The notes below the pieces were generated by a model, which was given only the letters and a program-made list of their open reading frames with translations, ran no database searches and was not told the DNA's origin. This document shows, piece after piece, positions 1-12,339 of a stretch of 64,000 nt of DNA. Source of the DNA: Ctena decussata (lineage: Eukaryota > Mollusca > Bivalvia > Lucinida > Lucinidae); NCBI GenBank assembly GCA_963989385.1, contig OZ022512.1, positions 23,085,899 through 23,149,898 on the forward strand. Direction: 5' to 3'. The position numbers and the translations under genes are program-made. Within the stretch, counting starts at the first letter, position 1. Each line of letters begins with the position of its first letter.

Positions 1-205
1 CCCGGTCTGGCCACATACTTTTATTTCTCCTTCCGCTGATTCAAGAAGGGCAGTTGTCAGTTACAGGCGAAACTATGTGCACTTAGTACTGGTTAACCGC
101 TTAGGAGGTCTAAGCCGGCCCAGGAATAGTGTGGTTAGGTTAACTGACCAGCCCAACATGACCTTAGCTGTTTACCGTGGATGATAAGCATCAAATTAAC
201 CAACC
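1..205 (+). mobile_element. tRNA-derived SINE, 3' part
   Basis: The body of a SINE whose tRNA-like head lies before the window. It matches the body of the complete copy at 25,308-25,589 nearly word for word (a shared 'ttcaagaagggcagtt' block, 'cttaggaggtctaagc', and 'cccaacatgacc' near the 3' end). It ends near an 'aaccaacc' tail. The family assignment is by this internal comparison only. Confidence 0.7.
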
Positions 206-599
206 AACCTTCCAAAATATCTAAACTTCAGTTTACAAACCTTTCAGAACTTGCTGTATCAAAATCAATAAATAAACTCATGTTCAAATACTTTTCAGTT
301 AAAATAACAATTTCTGTTGGTGCATTCAGGTCACCATACTTTGGTTCACATTGCTGAAAAAGTAGTTCCAACATGGATGATGTTTGATTTTTTTTATGGA
401 TTTTTTTTGGAAATCATCCATTTTCGTTGTAATTTGGCTATTTTCGTTCTTTTCTCATGTGGCAGTCCTTAAATACACGCATAACAAACATTTTTACATC
501 ATTATTTTGCAGATCGTGAGTGAAGGGAGATAAGTAACATTTTTGCCGAAAACTCTGAAAAAAAGTAAAATTTCACTAAATAGTGATTTCTTAAAAATA
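206..599. other. AT-rich spacer, nothing recognised
   Basis: AT-rich sequence with T-runs (around 385-410). No ORF, tRNA-like box or clear repeat structure seen. Confidence 0.5.
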
Positions 600-1250
600 C
601 TTTTTCCGCTTCAAATTTATCAGCAGTTCTGGACAATTAATCTGGTATATAATATGGCCAGGTTTTGACATGGAAAACAGTAAAAAATTCACTTAGAAAT
701 TTTGCAATATAACTGTTAAGAGGAACCTTAAGTTTGCGCATAATATTAATCCGAAGCCATGCTTTATTTTTAATGTAATCTAGGTGTTCATGCCAGGTGC
801 AATCATTCGAAAAAATAAGGCCTAAATGTTTATGCGAATTTACTTCATTGATTTGTTGTTGATTCATATGAATAGGAGGATGGTAAGGTTTTGCCTGTTT
901 TCTAGAGAATATTATTGATTCCGACTTAGAGGGATTAAATGAGACGAGCCATTTAGTTGCCCATAAGTGTATCTTGGCTAGATCAGTGTTAAGTTGGTCG
1001 GCTGCTTGCAAGGGATCTTCAACAATTATATAAAGACTTGTATCATCAGCAAAGAGCCTGATAGTAGAGTGTATATCTTCAACAATGTCATTAATATACA
1101 CAAGGAACAGAAGCGGTCCTAAGATAGAGCCCTGCGAGACACCTGCTTTCAGAGTTGTCTACTCTCTGTTTTCTGTTGACTAGATAATCCTTGAACCATG
1201 ATAGGAGAGAACCAGAAATCCCAAGTTTTTGAAGTTTGAAAAGAAGGCCT
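600..1250 (-). pseudogene. Non-LTR retrotransposon (LINE) reverse transcriptase fragment
   Basis: A degraded LINE reverse transcriptase. Reading the - strand from about 1,250 down, one frame gives a 'LGISGSLLSWFKDYLVNRKQ' type segment. After a frameshift near 1,150 comes KAGVSQGSILGPLLFLVYIND, and then the catalytic FADDTSLY motif, in a stretch open to 637. The order (WF..YL..R, SQGS.LGPLLF, ADD, then HKHLGL) is that of the palm and thumb of jockey/CR1-like RTs. The N-terminal endonuclease and C-terminal zinc knuckle are missing, and the thumb end is scrambled before 637. This is a 5'-truncated, frameshifted relic. Confidence 0.8.
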
Positions 1251-2106
1251 TTGTGCCAGACCTACCACTCCTTGCCTCTGCCCTCGACCAGTATCTGCCC
1301 TTGAGCCATTCGGCTGTCGAGCGTATACACGTCGGGGGCAGATGCAGGGCTCTACATGTGGATTTTCTGGCCAAAACTATGATGTACACATATATATCTG
1401 GAGAAATTGTGAAATACTGGAAGCCAGCTCGCGCCTACCAGCATCACTCCGTCCTTTACCGAAATCGAAAGTCAAAGGAGTCGCGAAGCTAGCTGGAAGG
1501 GGAAACTAGCACCACATATAAGTCACGCGCCTTTTCACATCCATTCCTAGTTCTTGCCGAAACAAAATACAAGAACTATGGAAATGAAGAGGCGGTGCAT
1601 AACTCTGCAATATGCAGGATGTATATGCATGTATGTACATTTAATTTAATACATTTAATATATAATCAGAACCTCCAATGGCTGTTTATACGGTTTGTAT
1701 ATGGTAGACTCACCATGCTGCCCTTTAACAATTCTAACTGCAAACAGATCATGAACATATATCTCTCAGGAGTGTAAATATGACACTTATAAGCCTATTT
1801 CCAGCAGACCATAAAAAGGCACTAAACATTCGTGGATCTATGGATTAGTTTAAGTACACTATAAAGACAACATGTCCCTAGTAAAGTTGTAAATTTGGAA
1901 ATTTAACATTAATTGAAGAAGGTAAGATTAATTCGTTATCAATTATGAAGGCAAAAAACGAGCCTCCTCTTCCGAGTCTGCATGCTCAGCAATACTCATT
2001 TGTAGTAGTTTATGGCTAAATTTATTTTACAACTAATGGCTGTAGTCATGAAATACGATGTTGCCACGAGTACTGAGTAGAATAGTAAGCTACAAACAGT
2101 GCTGAC
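1251..2106. other. No recognised feature
   Basis: Several short ORFs (for example + strand 1229-1492) show no family resemblance. Intergenic sequence. Confidence 0.4.
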
Positions 2107-2830
2107 AAAGACGAGACAGCTCGACGGGATAACACCGGTCGAGCAGACTTGTCTGGATCTACGTTGCATTCAAAGCTAATTGTTTAGCAGTTTGTGCCAA
2201 GGCTGATGTTTGGATAATTTGTGATTGGAAACTTTGATACTAATGACATAAAGTTCGACGTGACATCAATTCATATATAACATTACCAGCAGCATAAACC
2301 CAAGCAACACACAACGAGCAGGGTTGTCCAGATCTACACTGCCAGTAATGCTCATATTTCAGACGTCTATAGTTCAAACCTTACATATGAATTGATAGTC
2401 ATCAAGTCAGGAACAGAGAATTTGCAGTGTGGAATCGGGCATTATAAACACACAGCAAGGTACAATTATTTACAGTAGTGACCGGAAAATGAGATACTAT
2501 CTTGCATCTAATGAGAAACATAAGAATCAGCGAGGATCCAGCATTGCTCTTGTCCCGATAGTTTGTGGTTAAAACGTGAACTGATGATTCGACGATGTAC
2601 CAAATCAGAAACAGGACAACTAGTAAGCCTGATGGTAGTGTAGACTCGGACGAGAACTATCCCGTCCTGATCTACACCGCCAGCAATGCTCGTGTTTTGA
2701 CAGTTTGTACTTGTAATTTAATTACCAACGACCGCTGTAAGATCCGATGCTTATCAAATCGGAATGAAGGAATCGAACTATACAGGCAGCAGGGTAAACC
2801 CAGAGGTTCATCAGTTATGGTCTTTTGAAA
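2107..2830 (+). repeat. Diverged dispersed repeat, about three related segments
   Basis: Three segments resemble each other. Near 2,145 the sequence is 'gtctggatctacgttgca', near 2,326 'gtccagatctacactgccag', and near 2,665 'gtcctgatctacaccgccag'. The last two go on in parallel as 'aatgctc(a/g)t(a/g)ttt'. I do not recognise the family. Confidence 0.4.
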
Positions 2831-2883
2831 ATTTCAGAAAAAAACGCTCCATTCAAAGGCTCATGTGATAAACAGAACCTTAC

Positions 2884-2962
2884 ACTCGTGGTCATTTCAT
2901 ATGAAAGTTATGAAACTCGCCGAAGGCTCGTTTCATAAATTCATATGAAATGACCACTCGCG
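2884..2962. repeat. 79-bp hairpin-forming inverted repeat
   Basis: The arms 'ggtcatttcatatga' and 'tcatatgaaatgacc', plus inner arms 'ttatgaaac' and 'gtttcataa', fold around 'tcgccgaaggctc'. A small fold-back element. Confidence 0.75.
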
Positions 2963-4376
2963 TAAGATCCACATTATAAAATGGGGTGGACGTTAAGGTG
3001 ACACCATACATATTAAGCAGTAATAAAAGCACATGCGAATCCACAGCTTGCTTGAAAATAGAAGAGCTGGTAAAATAATTTTTGAAAGTATATTCCATTT
3101 TTAAGAAAAGGGAAATTTTATTTGTGCAAAAACTTACTGCTTAAAATACATACTGGTTTGATAGAATTACAAGTACTCCTGAAACGCCATCTTGTTGACA
3201 AGCTTTCAATATGTTTTATTTTTCAAAGGGCATAACTAAAAATAGGAGACAATTTCGGACAAAATAAAATATGGGTCTGCTATTTTTAATGACGGATCCG
3301 TATGTAAAATTTAAAGTAAAAAAATCTATCATGCACGGTTTTATGATATGGTGGGCATTATAAAAAGAGTGACGAACGACGTATGTACGTATGCACGGAC
3401 GATCCCAAAAGTGAGCACTATGTCTCTTTTCCTTTAAAAAAAAATTAAATTAGGCACCCTTTAAATGACTAATAGTCTCATCCAGTGTTGAAGAGAACTG
3501 GACTAATGTGATTCTGGACGTAAAATTAAGTACAACATATAACTTGAAAACTGAAACAGCTGTATGTGAGGATCATTCTGACATAAATTTTGTCAAAATC
3601 CGTTGAGCAATTAAAGAGATGTTGTCATGTTCATGTTTATCCTGTTCTTCACTATTGTATAGTAACAATGGACGGCAGACATCTAATCTAGGGTGGTCAG
3701 TATGCAAAAAAAACAAGAAAATTGCTTCATGCAAGGATCATTCTGACATAAAGATGGTCCGAATCTAGGCATAATGGGTTAACATTCTGGCTAGACCTGT
3801 GTATTAAGATTAAATGCTTCGAGACATATAGCCAGGCTTAAGCTGGTGTTGTGCCGCGTGGCGGCCGTAAAACGTCTCCACGTACACCATCATAGTGCAG
3901 GTTACATATTTTTCTGGTCCTCTGGGATCATTTAAATCTTAAAGAGTTTCTCCAAGAGCAAAGAACTCATTCAAAAGAAGGAACATGGGCCATACTCCGG
4001 AATTTCGACTATTTAAGCCTCATCAGCGACCCTGACATTAGGGAGGTTAAGATTTTTAACTTGCACGTGTACGTCTAGCGATGATTTGTGTGCATACGTC
4101 ATAAAAAACTACAAAACTGAAAAAAACTCTCTATCAGTTAAAAGTAAAGTCTGGACGTTTACTACTTCTAGGAGGCCGTTTACACGTAGCTTAATAAACG
4201 TGTAATTTGAATTTATTTTTCGGATCGAACTCGTATATGTACATTTTGTTTCATGGCATTAAAGTTGAAAGCATATATCCTGAAAATGATCCGTAGCATT
4301 CACTTGGAAATCAGCGAAGCGTAAATAAGCTACTCCGATGCTTACAGTGAGGATGGTATTGACATGCGAGGTATAA
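2963..4376. other. Intergenic, repeat-like but unassigned
   Basis: No gene seen. A short 'gaacgacgtatgtacgtatgcacgg' type tract at 3,374-3,400 resembles the GACG-rich ends of other repeat elements in this window. Confidence 0.35.
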
Positions 4377-4711
4377 CACAGGGTATAATCGATTCCGCTA
4401 ATTTTCGCTTCCTGCAAAGACTGTACATCATATTTGGCTTCCACTGAGACTGTCCGCGATCTCTTGCTTCCTGCCGAGAATTCTATACATGATAAATGGC
4501 TTCCTGCAGAGACTGTCCGCGTGATTCTGCTTCCTGCCGAGAGCCTCGGCAGGAAGCAGAGTTACGCGGGCAGTCTCGGCAGGAAGCCATTTTTCGAGGA
4601 CAGTAGTCCATGCAGGAAGCAAGAGTTCGCGGACAGTCTCGGCGGAAGCTAAATATGATGTACAGTCTCTGCAGGAAGCGAAAATTAGCGGAATCGATTA
4701 TACCCTGTGCA
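4377..4711. mobile_element. 335-bp fold-back element with internal 'gcttcctgccgagactgt' repeats
   Basis: An almost complete palindrome centred near 4,543. The left arm begins 'acagggtataatcgattccg' and the right arm ends with its complement at about 4,708. Within each arm the word 'gcttcctgc(c/a)gagactgtccgcg' is repeated about every 45 bp, so each arm is also a short tandem array. No coding capacity. Confidence 0.8.
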
Positions 4712-5332
4712 TAAGGCAGTGTTTGTTGTAGGTATCTCCACAACTGAAAATTAAGCTGGATGAATGATTTTGGATTCTACGGCCCTTTCAACCGTATTTC
4801 AGACTAATTAGTGTTGTAGGACATGCAGCAAATATACGATTTGAACGGCGCTGAATAAACCGGATGCAGAAAAGAATCATGATCTCAGCTGCGACCTCTG
4901 GACCATGACACTGGAGCATCCATCTTCCAGCCCCAGCCACAGTTAAAAGATCATGTGGCCGGGTCACATATAAACATCATATAAATGAGACTGAGCTGGT
5001 CGGGATCGATTTTATCCTAAAGAAAATTAAAATGGGGAAAGCTGTCGGCCGATGTAATTAATCAATTAAAGCTTTCGGAAAAAAATGAATGAAAGAAAAA
5101 ACAAACAAAAGAACAACAACAACAAAAAAAAAACCGGAGAGTGACTGTACGCAGGTAGTAAACGGACTATAGTAAGGGCTTTCTCGTACCGTAAAGCAGA
5201 ACAGAATATACTGTATAACATTTTAATGATGGAAACTGATTTCACTGTGTAAAAAAGTCGCTTTAATCCCGCATTTGATAGTGTATTGATTAACAACGAG
5301 TTTGATGCACATTTATAGCAAGGTTTTTAACT
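4712..5332. other. No recognised feature
   Basis: AT-rich with A-runs near 5,095-5,135. No gene, tRNA-like box or inverted repeat seen. Confidence 0.4.
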
Positions 5333-6510
5333 CACCTGAGCCGGGTGAGCTATTGTGATCAGCCAGTGTCCGTCGCAGTCTGTCGTGGGTCGTCAACAAT
5401 TTGCTTTAAGGTCAAGAATACATAAATGGCACATACATAGATTTTTTTTTTAAATTTTGCACAGGGGTGCATTTTCATATGTTACATCGAATTGTGCAAT
5501 AAAAAAGATAGGTCACCGAGTTCGTTTAGTCGCTAGATCAGATTGAAAAACATGAAATTTTTAGGCCGTTTCCATTGACGGCAATGGGAATGTCATGAAA
5601 AAACTCAGTTTTTAAAATTCAAACGTACACAGCTTGTTTACCACTACATAGATTTTTTTCAAAAACTGATATTTTATGTCACAGGATCTGTCGATCAAAA
5701 TGAGGTAAGAAAAGTACCGAGCTCGTTTTTAGCTCGCCTGAACGAAAGTTCAGGAAGAGCTATTGTTGTCACCCCGGCGTCGGCGTCCGCGTCCGCGTCC
5801 GCGTCAGCGTCAGCGTCCGCGTCGGCGTCCGGATTGGATGTTTTGGTTAAAGTTTTTTAAAAACCTATAACTCCTTAACCCATGGATGGATTCTTTTAAT
5901 ACTTGCACTGTAGTTAGATATTGGTCCAAAGTTTATGAAGGTAGCATCCCCACCCCACTCAGTGACCTTGATGTCAAGGTCATGGACTTAGAAAATTTGA
6001 GTTTTTTTGGACTGGATGTTTTGGTTAAAGTTTTTTAAAGCCCAATATCACTGTACCCCATGAATGGATTCTTTTGATACATGCACTGTAGTTAGATATC
6101 GGTCCAAAGTTTTTCAAGGTACCACCCCCACCCCACTCAGTGACCTTGTTGTCAAGGTCGTGGACTTAGAAAATTGTCTTTTTGTTTATTGGATGGTTTG
6201 GTTTAAGTTTTTTAAAGACCCATATCTCCTGAACCCATAGGTTGATTCTTTTGATATTTGCACTGTAGTTAGATATTAGTCTAAAGTTTTTCAGAGTACT
6301 ACCTCAGCCCTGCTTATTGACCTTGATGTCAAGGTCATGGACTTAGGAAATTTTGGTCTTTTTTTAGTTTTTTAATTGCATACTGATTTATAATGCTTGG
6401 CATAGATTTAGTTTACACTTAAACTGATGTTAGAAACTTTTTTGAGTTTTTACAAAACACTATATACTTACCCTATGGATGACCTTGAGGTCAAGGTCAT
6501 CGACTTAGAA
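5333..6510 (+). repeat. Hairpin-headed repeat elements with a 177-bp tandem array
   Basis: One element head at 5,333 has a 'ctcacctgagccgggtgagc' hairpin. A second at about 5,745 has the hairpin 'cctgaacgaaagttcagg', followed by a GTCGGC/GTCCGC minisatellite (5,773-5,831). A degenerate tandem array follows, with starts of 'ggatg.tttgg' at 5,836, 6,014 and 6,191 (period about 177 bp). Each unit contains 'gaccttg.tgtcaaggtc'. I know these as common interspersed repeats of bivalves, but the class is uncertain. Confidence 0.6.
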
Positions 6511-6883
6511 TTTTGTTTTAAAGATTTTGGTTAAAGATTATATCCACAATGGAGTCAGTTAATACTAATACTTGGATTGATGTTATATATTGGGGTAGGA
6601 TTCTGATACATCCTGCCTCCCCCTACCCTCAAGCTAATGGACTTTAAAATTTCATCTTGCTTGACTTGATGACTTTGAAGTTAAGGCAATGGTTATAAAA
6701 TTTACATCAATGTTTTTGTTCAAAGTTTTTAATGACAGTTTTACAATGCCATGATGGATTAATGTGATGACTGATGTTTGATACTGATCTAAACGTTTGC
6801 CAAATTGCACTTCTGACTTCTTGGCAAACATTTCAGACTCTGTTAGACTTCTCTGATAGAAGCCTTCTGGGAAGAGTATACCC

Positions 6884-6997
6884 AACAGGCACATGCCATC
6901 ATAATGACGTCTCACTGATATCAATGTGATGTGAAGATGTCGCATTAGTGTCAGTCCAACGTCATTTTGACATCGTTCCAGCAGGGTACATGTTTAT
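6884..6997. mobile_element. Small MITE-like element with 'aacgtc' words
   Basis: Starts 'tacccaacaggcac' and ends 'gttccagcagggtaca', which are imperfect inverted ends. The interior is rich in 'tgatgt', 'gacatc' and 'aacgtc' words. It resembles the 57,820-57,925 segment. Confidence 0.4.
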
Positions 6998-9033
6998 TTG
7001 ACCCTCTCCCATTATTTACAGTCATCATAGTAAGGATATTACATTATGTTGCTTTACAGTGCCTCTTTTGTAAATACAGTGTTTTTCTGTCAGGCAGCTT
7101 TCATCAGAAACCTTGTCCATCATCAGGTGTATGGTGAGTAAGATAATCAAGAGTAGATAAGTATACAGGGCAAGTGTGTAACTCAGTATTTTGGCATATA
7201 TAGTCTGTATATCACTGAAATACTTGCATTCTAAACTTAGAATAAAATTTATAATAATAATTCTTCTATTTTATCAAATCTAAAATTGCAACCTAATTAC
7301 TTCTCCACTGAATCCAACCAATTATGTCACCTTCACAGTGTTTTTTTAGTCTGCTTTCGTATTTTCTTACCCTCAATGCCAAATTATCAGTTGCACACAC
7401 TAAGTCTTACATCAGGGTTTATTCTGGTACCTGTATGTAATGTTCTACCTTAAAGCTGACTCCAGTCATAATTGTAAGTAATTTGAAACCCTATTGAACG
7501 TAATTACAGGCAGGACATTTTGTTAAATTTTGGAACAGGTGTGGCTTACCACAATCAGACTGCTCTTACAGGATAATTCATTCAGTCAACTATTTTATGC
7601 AACATATCTTTATACCCTTTGAGGAGTTATCTGAAATCAGAGATGTAAGAAGCCAGAACACAATTTCAGTCATGGTTAAATTTCTAAGACTTGTCACAAT
7701 ACTGAATTGTGGATTATCAAACAAGCAAATAAATCGAGGGTAAAAAACTATAATTGTCCATTTGCGATAAAAAGATAAAGTTTTAGTCACTATCTGCATA
7801 CATCTTTCGTATAGAATAAGCCCTGTTGAACTAATTTATTATGATTCAGTTCAGTTTATTGTTCTTTACTAATGCTTCTGTTACGTTTCATCTTGACTCA
7901 ATTTTCAGATTAAATGCTGTTCAGATGAGGGAGGTTTGAAATGGGCAGTCCTTGCTGAAGAGCCTCAGGCTTTCTGTTATTATTTTGCATGATATAATTA
8001 ATACCTGGTGATGGATTTCTTTCAGGTCAGTACAACCTTGTCATGCAAAGAAGAAACTACATGTATCAGCACATTGTTCTATAACATTCACCTTTTCAAA
8101 ATTGTCACATAGATGTTTAGACATTTTGAAAAAAATAATGCATATAAAGAAGAAACATGTAAAGTTAAATTCATTGTACATGTACTCTGGATGTTATTTC
8201 AGAAAGGAAAAGAAACAATGAAAAATAAGATCAGCATGCATTTTGTTTTGCTAATTATAAACTATTTCATAAAACATAATTATTCAACGTTGTTAAAATT
8301 TATTTTAAAAAGACATGAAGCAAGAAAATAAGCACATGAAACCCATGTCCCATCAGTAAAATAATGTTTTGTTTCTATTTCTAAAAATGGCGTTTCTGCA
8401 CCATTTTGTAGACATTTTCATCACTGGCCTTGTGGATAAAGGGATCATGTTTGACTAACACTAACAAGCTACGCATGGTATAATATACATTATTTTAAAT
8501 CAGCTACTGTATTTAAAGATTTAAGTTGAATAAGTCTTTTAAGGGAAGCAACTGTACTGTTTTTGTTTTTCATTCCCTTATCAGTGGGGATCAACTCTTA
8601 AAGAATTTGCTTCTCTAGGAGCAGATCTTTACCTTAAAGAGTAGATTCCATTTCGGAAAGACTTCTTCCTCCATAGAAGCAAACAGGTCATGAAAGTTGT
8701 TCTCCATCGTAAAAATGGCCGAAAACATGGAGGTGTACCCAATAACAGTACGTTCACAGGATGACAACATGAGAGAAAAATGTTTAATGCGTGTACTATA
8801 ATTATTTTAAAACAGTCCTTCACTGAACAATTTAATGCATTTGTCTGGAAGTTATTTTATATTTTAAACTGAGAGAAAGCTATTTTCATATAGTTTTGTA
8901 TATTATAATTTTAATGTCAGTAACAGAAATCACTTTCTTTAGTTTTCACTGCTAATATATTAAATTTGTTATATGTCACTGCATGAATTTTACATGTACT
9001 ATATTACATCAGTTAATTGATATTTCGTTACAG
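6998..9033. other. Region upstream of the Helentron coding exons
   Basis: AT-rich, no recognised protein family. A small ORF at 8,715-8,801 begins in a good ATG context but shows no homology. Part of this stretch may be Helentron 5' sequence, but I could not locate the element's 5' terminus. Confidence 0.3.
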
Positions 9034-9183
9034 TGATACCAATGATGGCCCAACGTTTTATGAGAAAAAGAAAAGTGGTACATTTCAATCTCTGTCAGTC
9101 AACTAGCATAGTGTATACAGCTGAAAGTAGTAATCATTGTTCAAGACCAGCATGGAACTGCACAGGTACAACACTTGACAATG
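9034..9183 (+). CDS. Probable first coding exon of Helentron ORF1
   Basis: Bounded by a 3' splice-like 'tttcgttacag' (AG at 9,032-9,033) and a strong donor, G|GTAAGT at 9,183/9,184. From ATG 9,042 it reads 47 codons plus one base without a stop. Joined to an acceptor 'tttctttcag' ending at 10,057, the split codon becomes GGT and the frame runs straight into the zinc-finger ORF at 10,126. It would add about 70 residues to that protein. The agreement of frame, donor and acceptor supports a real exon. No homology of the added segment is recognised. Confidence 0.5.
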
Positions 9184-10057
9184 GTAAGTTGATAATTTCT
9201 TGATGCTAAAGCTCCAGATAATGCTGGGTTTGGATGATAATTATGGAGTCATTAAATGCAACAGTTACTGCTGTTACCGCTCACTTGGACTGTCTTACTG
9301 AGGTACTTTGAATTAGGGTTCTCTGCATGATTTTATTTAAAAATAAAAGTTGATTCCCAGAATTTATCTTTAAACTCTGCCTTATCAGGTGCCTTCGGAA
9401 TTTTTAACTTTGTGTATGTTTGTGCCTCAGTGGGTGTGAAGGAATATCTTTATTACCTAAATTCCTCCCAACCCCATCCGAGATACACCCACAAAAACAC
9501 GTGACATGCCCTGTTACACTTTCTTGCTACTTTTGTATGAAAATATTAAACTGTCATACTTTAAATACATGTAGCTATGAGCCTTGTTGACACTTAATTG
9601 ATTTCTCTCAAGTTTCCTGTTGTTTATAGTAAAACTGTCTGCATTACAGTGAAATTGTTTTGACAAACATGATCAACTTTGACTGTTTCTTATTATATAA
9701 TAACATGATTTCACATACTGACATTAGGCTTGCACAGTTTAATATGGAAAAGCAATCATTCATGTTTATTACCTGTATTAACTTTTGCTGGTCTTTTAGA
9801 ATTGTTCAAATGCTTGTTGCCAGATATTTCTCTAAATTAATCCATGATGAAACATGTATGATCCTTATTTTCATCCTTGGTTTTCACAACTTATGACCCG
9901 TGTATGAAACAATTATTTATGGTCTGTAGCAATATTAACTGTAAAACCTGAAACTAACTTAAGCTTTAATGTCACTTAAATTTAAAGCTTTTGATTTTAT
10001 TGTTATAGCCTTTTCTTTGAGATAATGATTGATTTGAAACTCTTTCATTTCTTTCAG
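9184..10057 (+). other. Probable intron within Helentron ORF1
   Basis: 874 bp from GTAAGT to a pyrimidine-rich 'ctctttcatttctttcag'. AT-rich, and no conserved coding seen inside. Confidence 0.45.
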
Positions 10058-12339
10058 GTTCAACTGCACTGGTACTGGACATCCTGTTAGGAAACAAAGG
10101 GGCCCATATATATAATGGTAATGGTATGGAGCAATGCTCCGCATGTAAAAAATGGTTTAAAACCGCAAAAACTCTCTTGAACCACAGATGTTCTTTCTGC
10201 TGTGACTGTGACAAAATCTTCAGTTCTTATCAGAAGTTCCAGCAACACAAATGTACTAAAGCAGTCTTCGTGGTTACAGATAAAGATGAAGAGGAACATA
10301 CTGATACTAAAGTAAATATATGTGCTGCTCAGGTAAGACAAAGCTCATCTCAAAATAACATGGAAACTCTAATTTGTGAAAGATATCAGCGGTTATATAA
10401 GACAAGAAAAACTTTGTTAAATCATAAATGTACATATTGTGATAGCTGTAGTACCATCTTTACTACGTATAAGAACTTTTTGTCACATGCATGTTCCAAA
10501 GCTATAAAGACTGAATATCAGGAAACTAACAAAGCTTTGAATAAAAAATTTAGAATGATTTCTGAACCTGTAAGAGACATGTCTTTAGTAGCTGATATGG
10601 TGGGAGGATGTGATAATTTTATCCCTGATGATGTTATTTGTGTGGCACTGGACATGATCAGACAGTATACTGGTTCAGACTACCATGGGTATATTACACC
10701 CGCTGAAATGACATGGTTTCTTTCAAACCCAACAGAAGCTAGCCCGCCTGTTCCAGACAGTGAACTATCAATCAATATACATAATATAGGTAATCATTGG
10801 GTTACATCGGTATATAACCCGCAGATAGGGCGAATCTTGGTGTATGATTCCCTACGTAGAATTGAACATTATACACAAATTGTACCTCAGCTTAGGCTTC
10901 TGTATGGCAGTGAGCTTTTAAGTAGAGTAGATTTCATTCCAGTGACCCAGCAGGGAGCAGATCCCGCATGTGGAGCATTTGCGGTTGCTTATGCATTCTG
11001 CTACTGCTTAGGGATGTCTCCCAGTTGGCAAAAATTTGATAAGTTGAAGATGAGATCCCACTTAAGAGATTGTATACAATCAAGACAAATAGTTGCATTT
11101 CCAACTACACATTCCAGTGATACATACACAGAAACAGACAGCAGGAACAATAAAAGGAGGCAGCCAAATGAATATGACTTTATAAATGAAAATATAAAAA
11201 AAAGGAAAACAAATGTTGAAGTAGTGGAAATTGTAACTAGTGGACAGAGTAATAAACAAAGCCAAAATGACAGAGAACGAAAACAGAAGAAAAGGGAATT
11301 ACCAAATATAAGAGAAATGGAAAATTTGAGAAAAAGGCAAAATTCTGAAAGTCGAAGAAAAGAGGCAGAACATAAAAGAGAAAAGAGAATAACTGAGAAA
11401 GTAAAACAAAAGGAAAACATGAAAAAGAGACAGAATCCAGATGGTCATGTCAGGGATAGAGGGCGTAAACATGAAGCCCGAAAGGATGTAGAACTTAGAA
11501 ACATGGAAAATAGAAAGAAAAGGCTGAATCCAGATGGTCATGTCAGAAACAGAGGGCGTAAACGTGAAGTTCGAAAGGATGTTGAACTTAGAAACATTGA
11601 AAATAGAAAGAAAAGGCTGAATCCAGATGGTCATGTCAGGAATAGAGGGCGTAAACATGAAGCCCGCAAGGATGTAGAACTTAGAAATGTGGAAAATAGA
11701 AAGCAAAGGCTGAATCCAGATGGTCATGTCAGGAACAGAGGGCGTAAACGTGAAGTTCGAAAGGATGTTGAACTTAGAAACGTGGAAAATAGAAAGAAAA
11801 GGCTGAATCCAGATGGTCATGTCATGGATAGAGGGCGTAAACACAAAGCCCGCAAGGATGTAGAACTTAGAAACATGGAAAATAGGAAGAAAAGGCTGAA
11901 TACTGTTGGTCATCAAAGAGATAGAGAACGTAAAAACAAAATAAGGAAATACATAGAAATCAGAAACTTGGAAAATATGAGGAAGAAAACTGTTACAAGT
12001 AGGTATCAAGCAAAAGAACATAAACAATTGACAAGAGAAAGTAAATCTTACAGAGCATCAGAAAATAAGAAAAAAAAGGAGAGAAAAATAATCTCTGTTC
12101 CCCAGATTATAAAAAACTTTCACATAGCTGTTCAGAGTGGGCCCTTATATGTGTGCACATGTTGCAGTCAAATGATGTATCGAGAAAGTGTAAGGCTAGT
12201 GCCGAAATCAATTAATATTGAAGAAAAACTGAAAGAAATGCTGATCACAGGTACAACAAGCGTGGATAACAAGGAGTGGATATGTCATACATGTTTAAGT
12301 GCCATTAGGAGTAAAACAAGAGGACCATTGGTCCTGTAG
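10058..12339 (+). CDS. Helentron ORF1: zinc fingers, Ulp1-like protease, basic repeats
   Basis: Encodes 737 aa from ATG 10,126; the frame is open from 10,042 and the proposed exon starts at 10,058. The N-terminus holds two related C/H-rich modules (CSACKKWF...HRC.FCCDC...HKC at about aa 3-45, and a second at about 83-123 that lacks one cysteine). Residues 170-300 are a C48/Ulp1-type cysteine protease with H224 (NHWV), D241 (VYDS), Q276 and C282 (DPACGAF), with the usual Q-to-C spacing of six. Residues 340-680 are Lys/Arg-rich with 31-aa repeats. The C-terminus (YVCTCCSQM...WICHTCLSAI) is the cysteine-rich block that precedes the Rep region in many Helitron polyproteins. The last nine codons and the stop come from the inserted repeat, so the true protein probably continued into ORF2. 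The protease may process the polyprotein (inference). Confidence 0.85.
11434..11930 (+). repeat. 93-bp in-frame tandem repeat inside ORF1
   Basis: 'aatccagatggtcatgtcag' recurs every 93 bp (about 11,434, 11,527, 11,620, 11,713 and 11,806, with a diverged copy at 11,899). It encodes a 31-aa basic unit containing RLNPDGHV and RKDVELRN. Because 93 is a multiple of 3, copy-number change keeps the frame. Alternate copies are more alike (KHEA versus KREV), which suggests duplication of two-unit blocks. Confidence 0.9.

Noticed and set aside
1229..1492. 87-aa + strand ORF
   Set aside because: Overlaps the antisense LINE relic at its start and has no family resemblance or codon pattern.
8715..8801. 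Short ORF MAENMEVYPITVRSQ with good ATG context and GTACGT donor-like site
   Set aside because: No compatible downstream acceptor and frame could be found, and there is no homology.
11299..12027. Long minus-strand ORF (242 aa) opposite Helentron ORF1
   Set aside because: It is the antisense of the Lys/Arg repeat region. Its IWIQPFLSIFHVSKF repeats mirror the 93-bp units, and it has no start context or homology.
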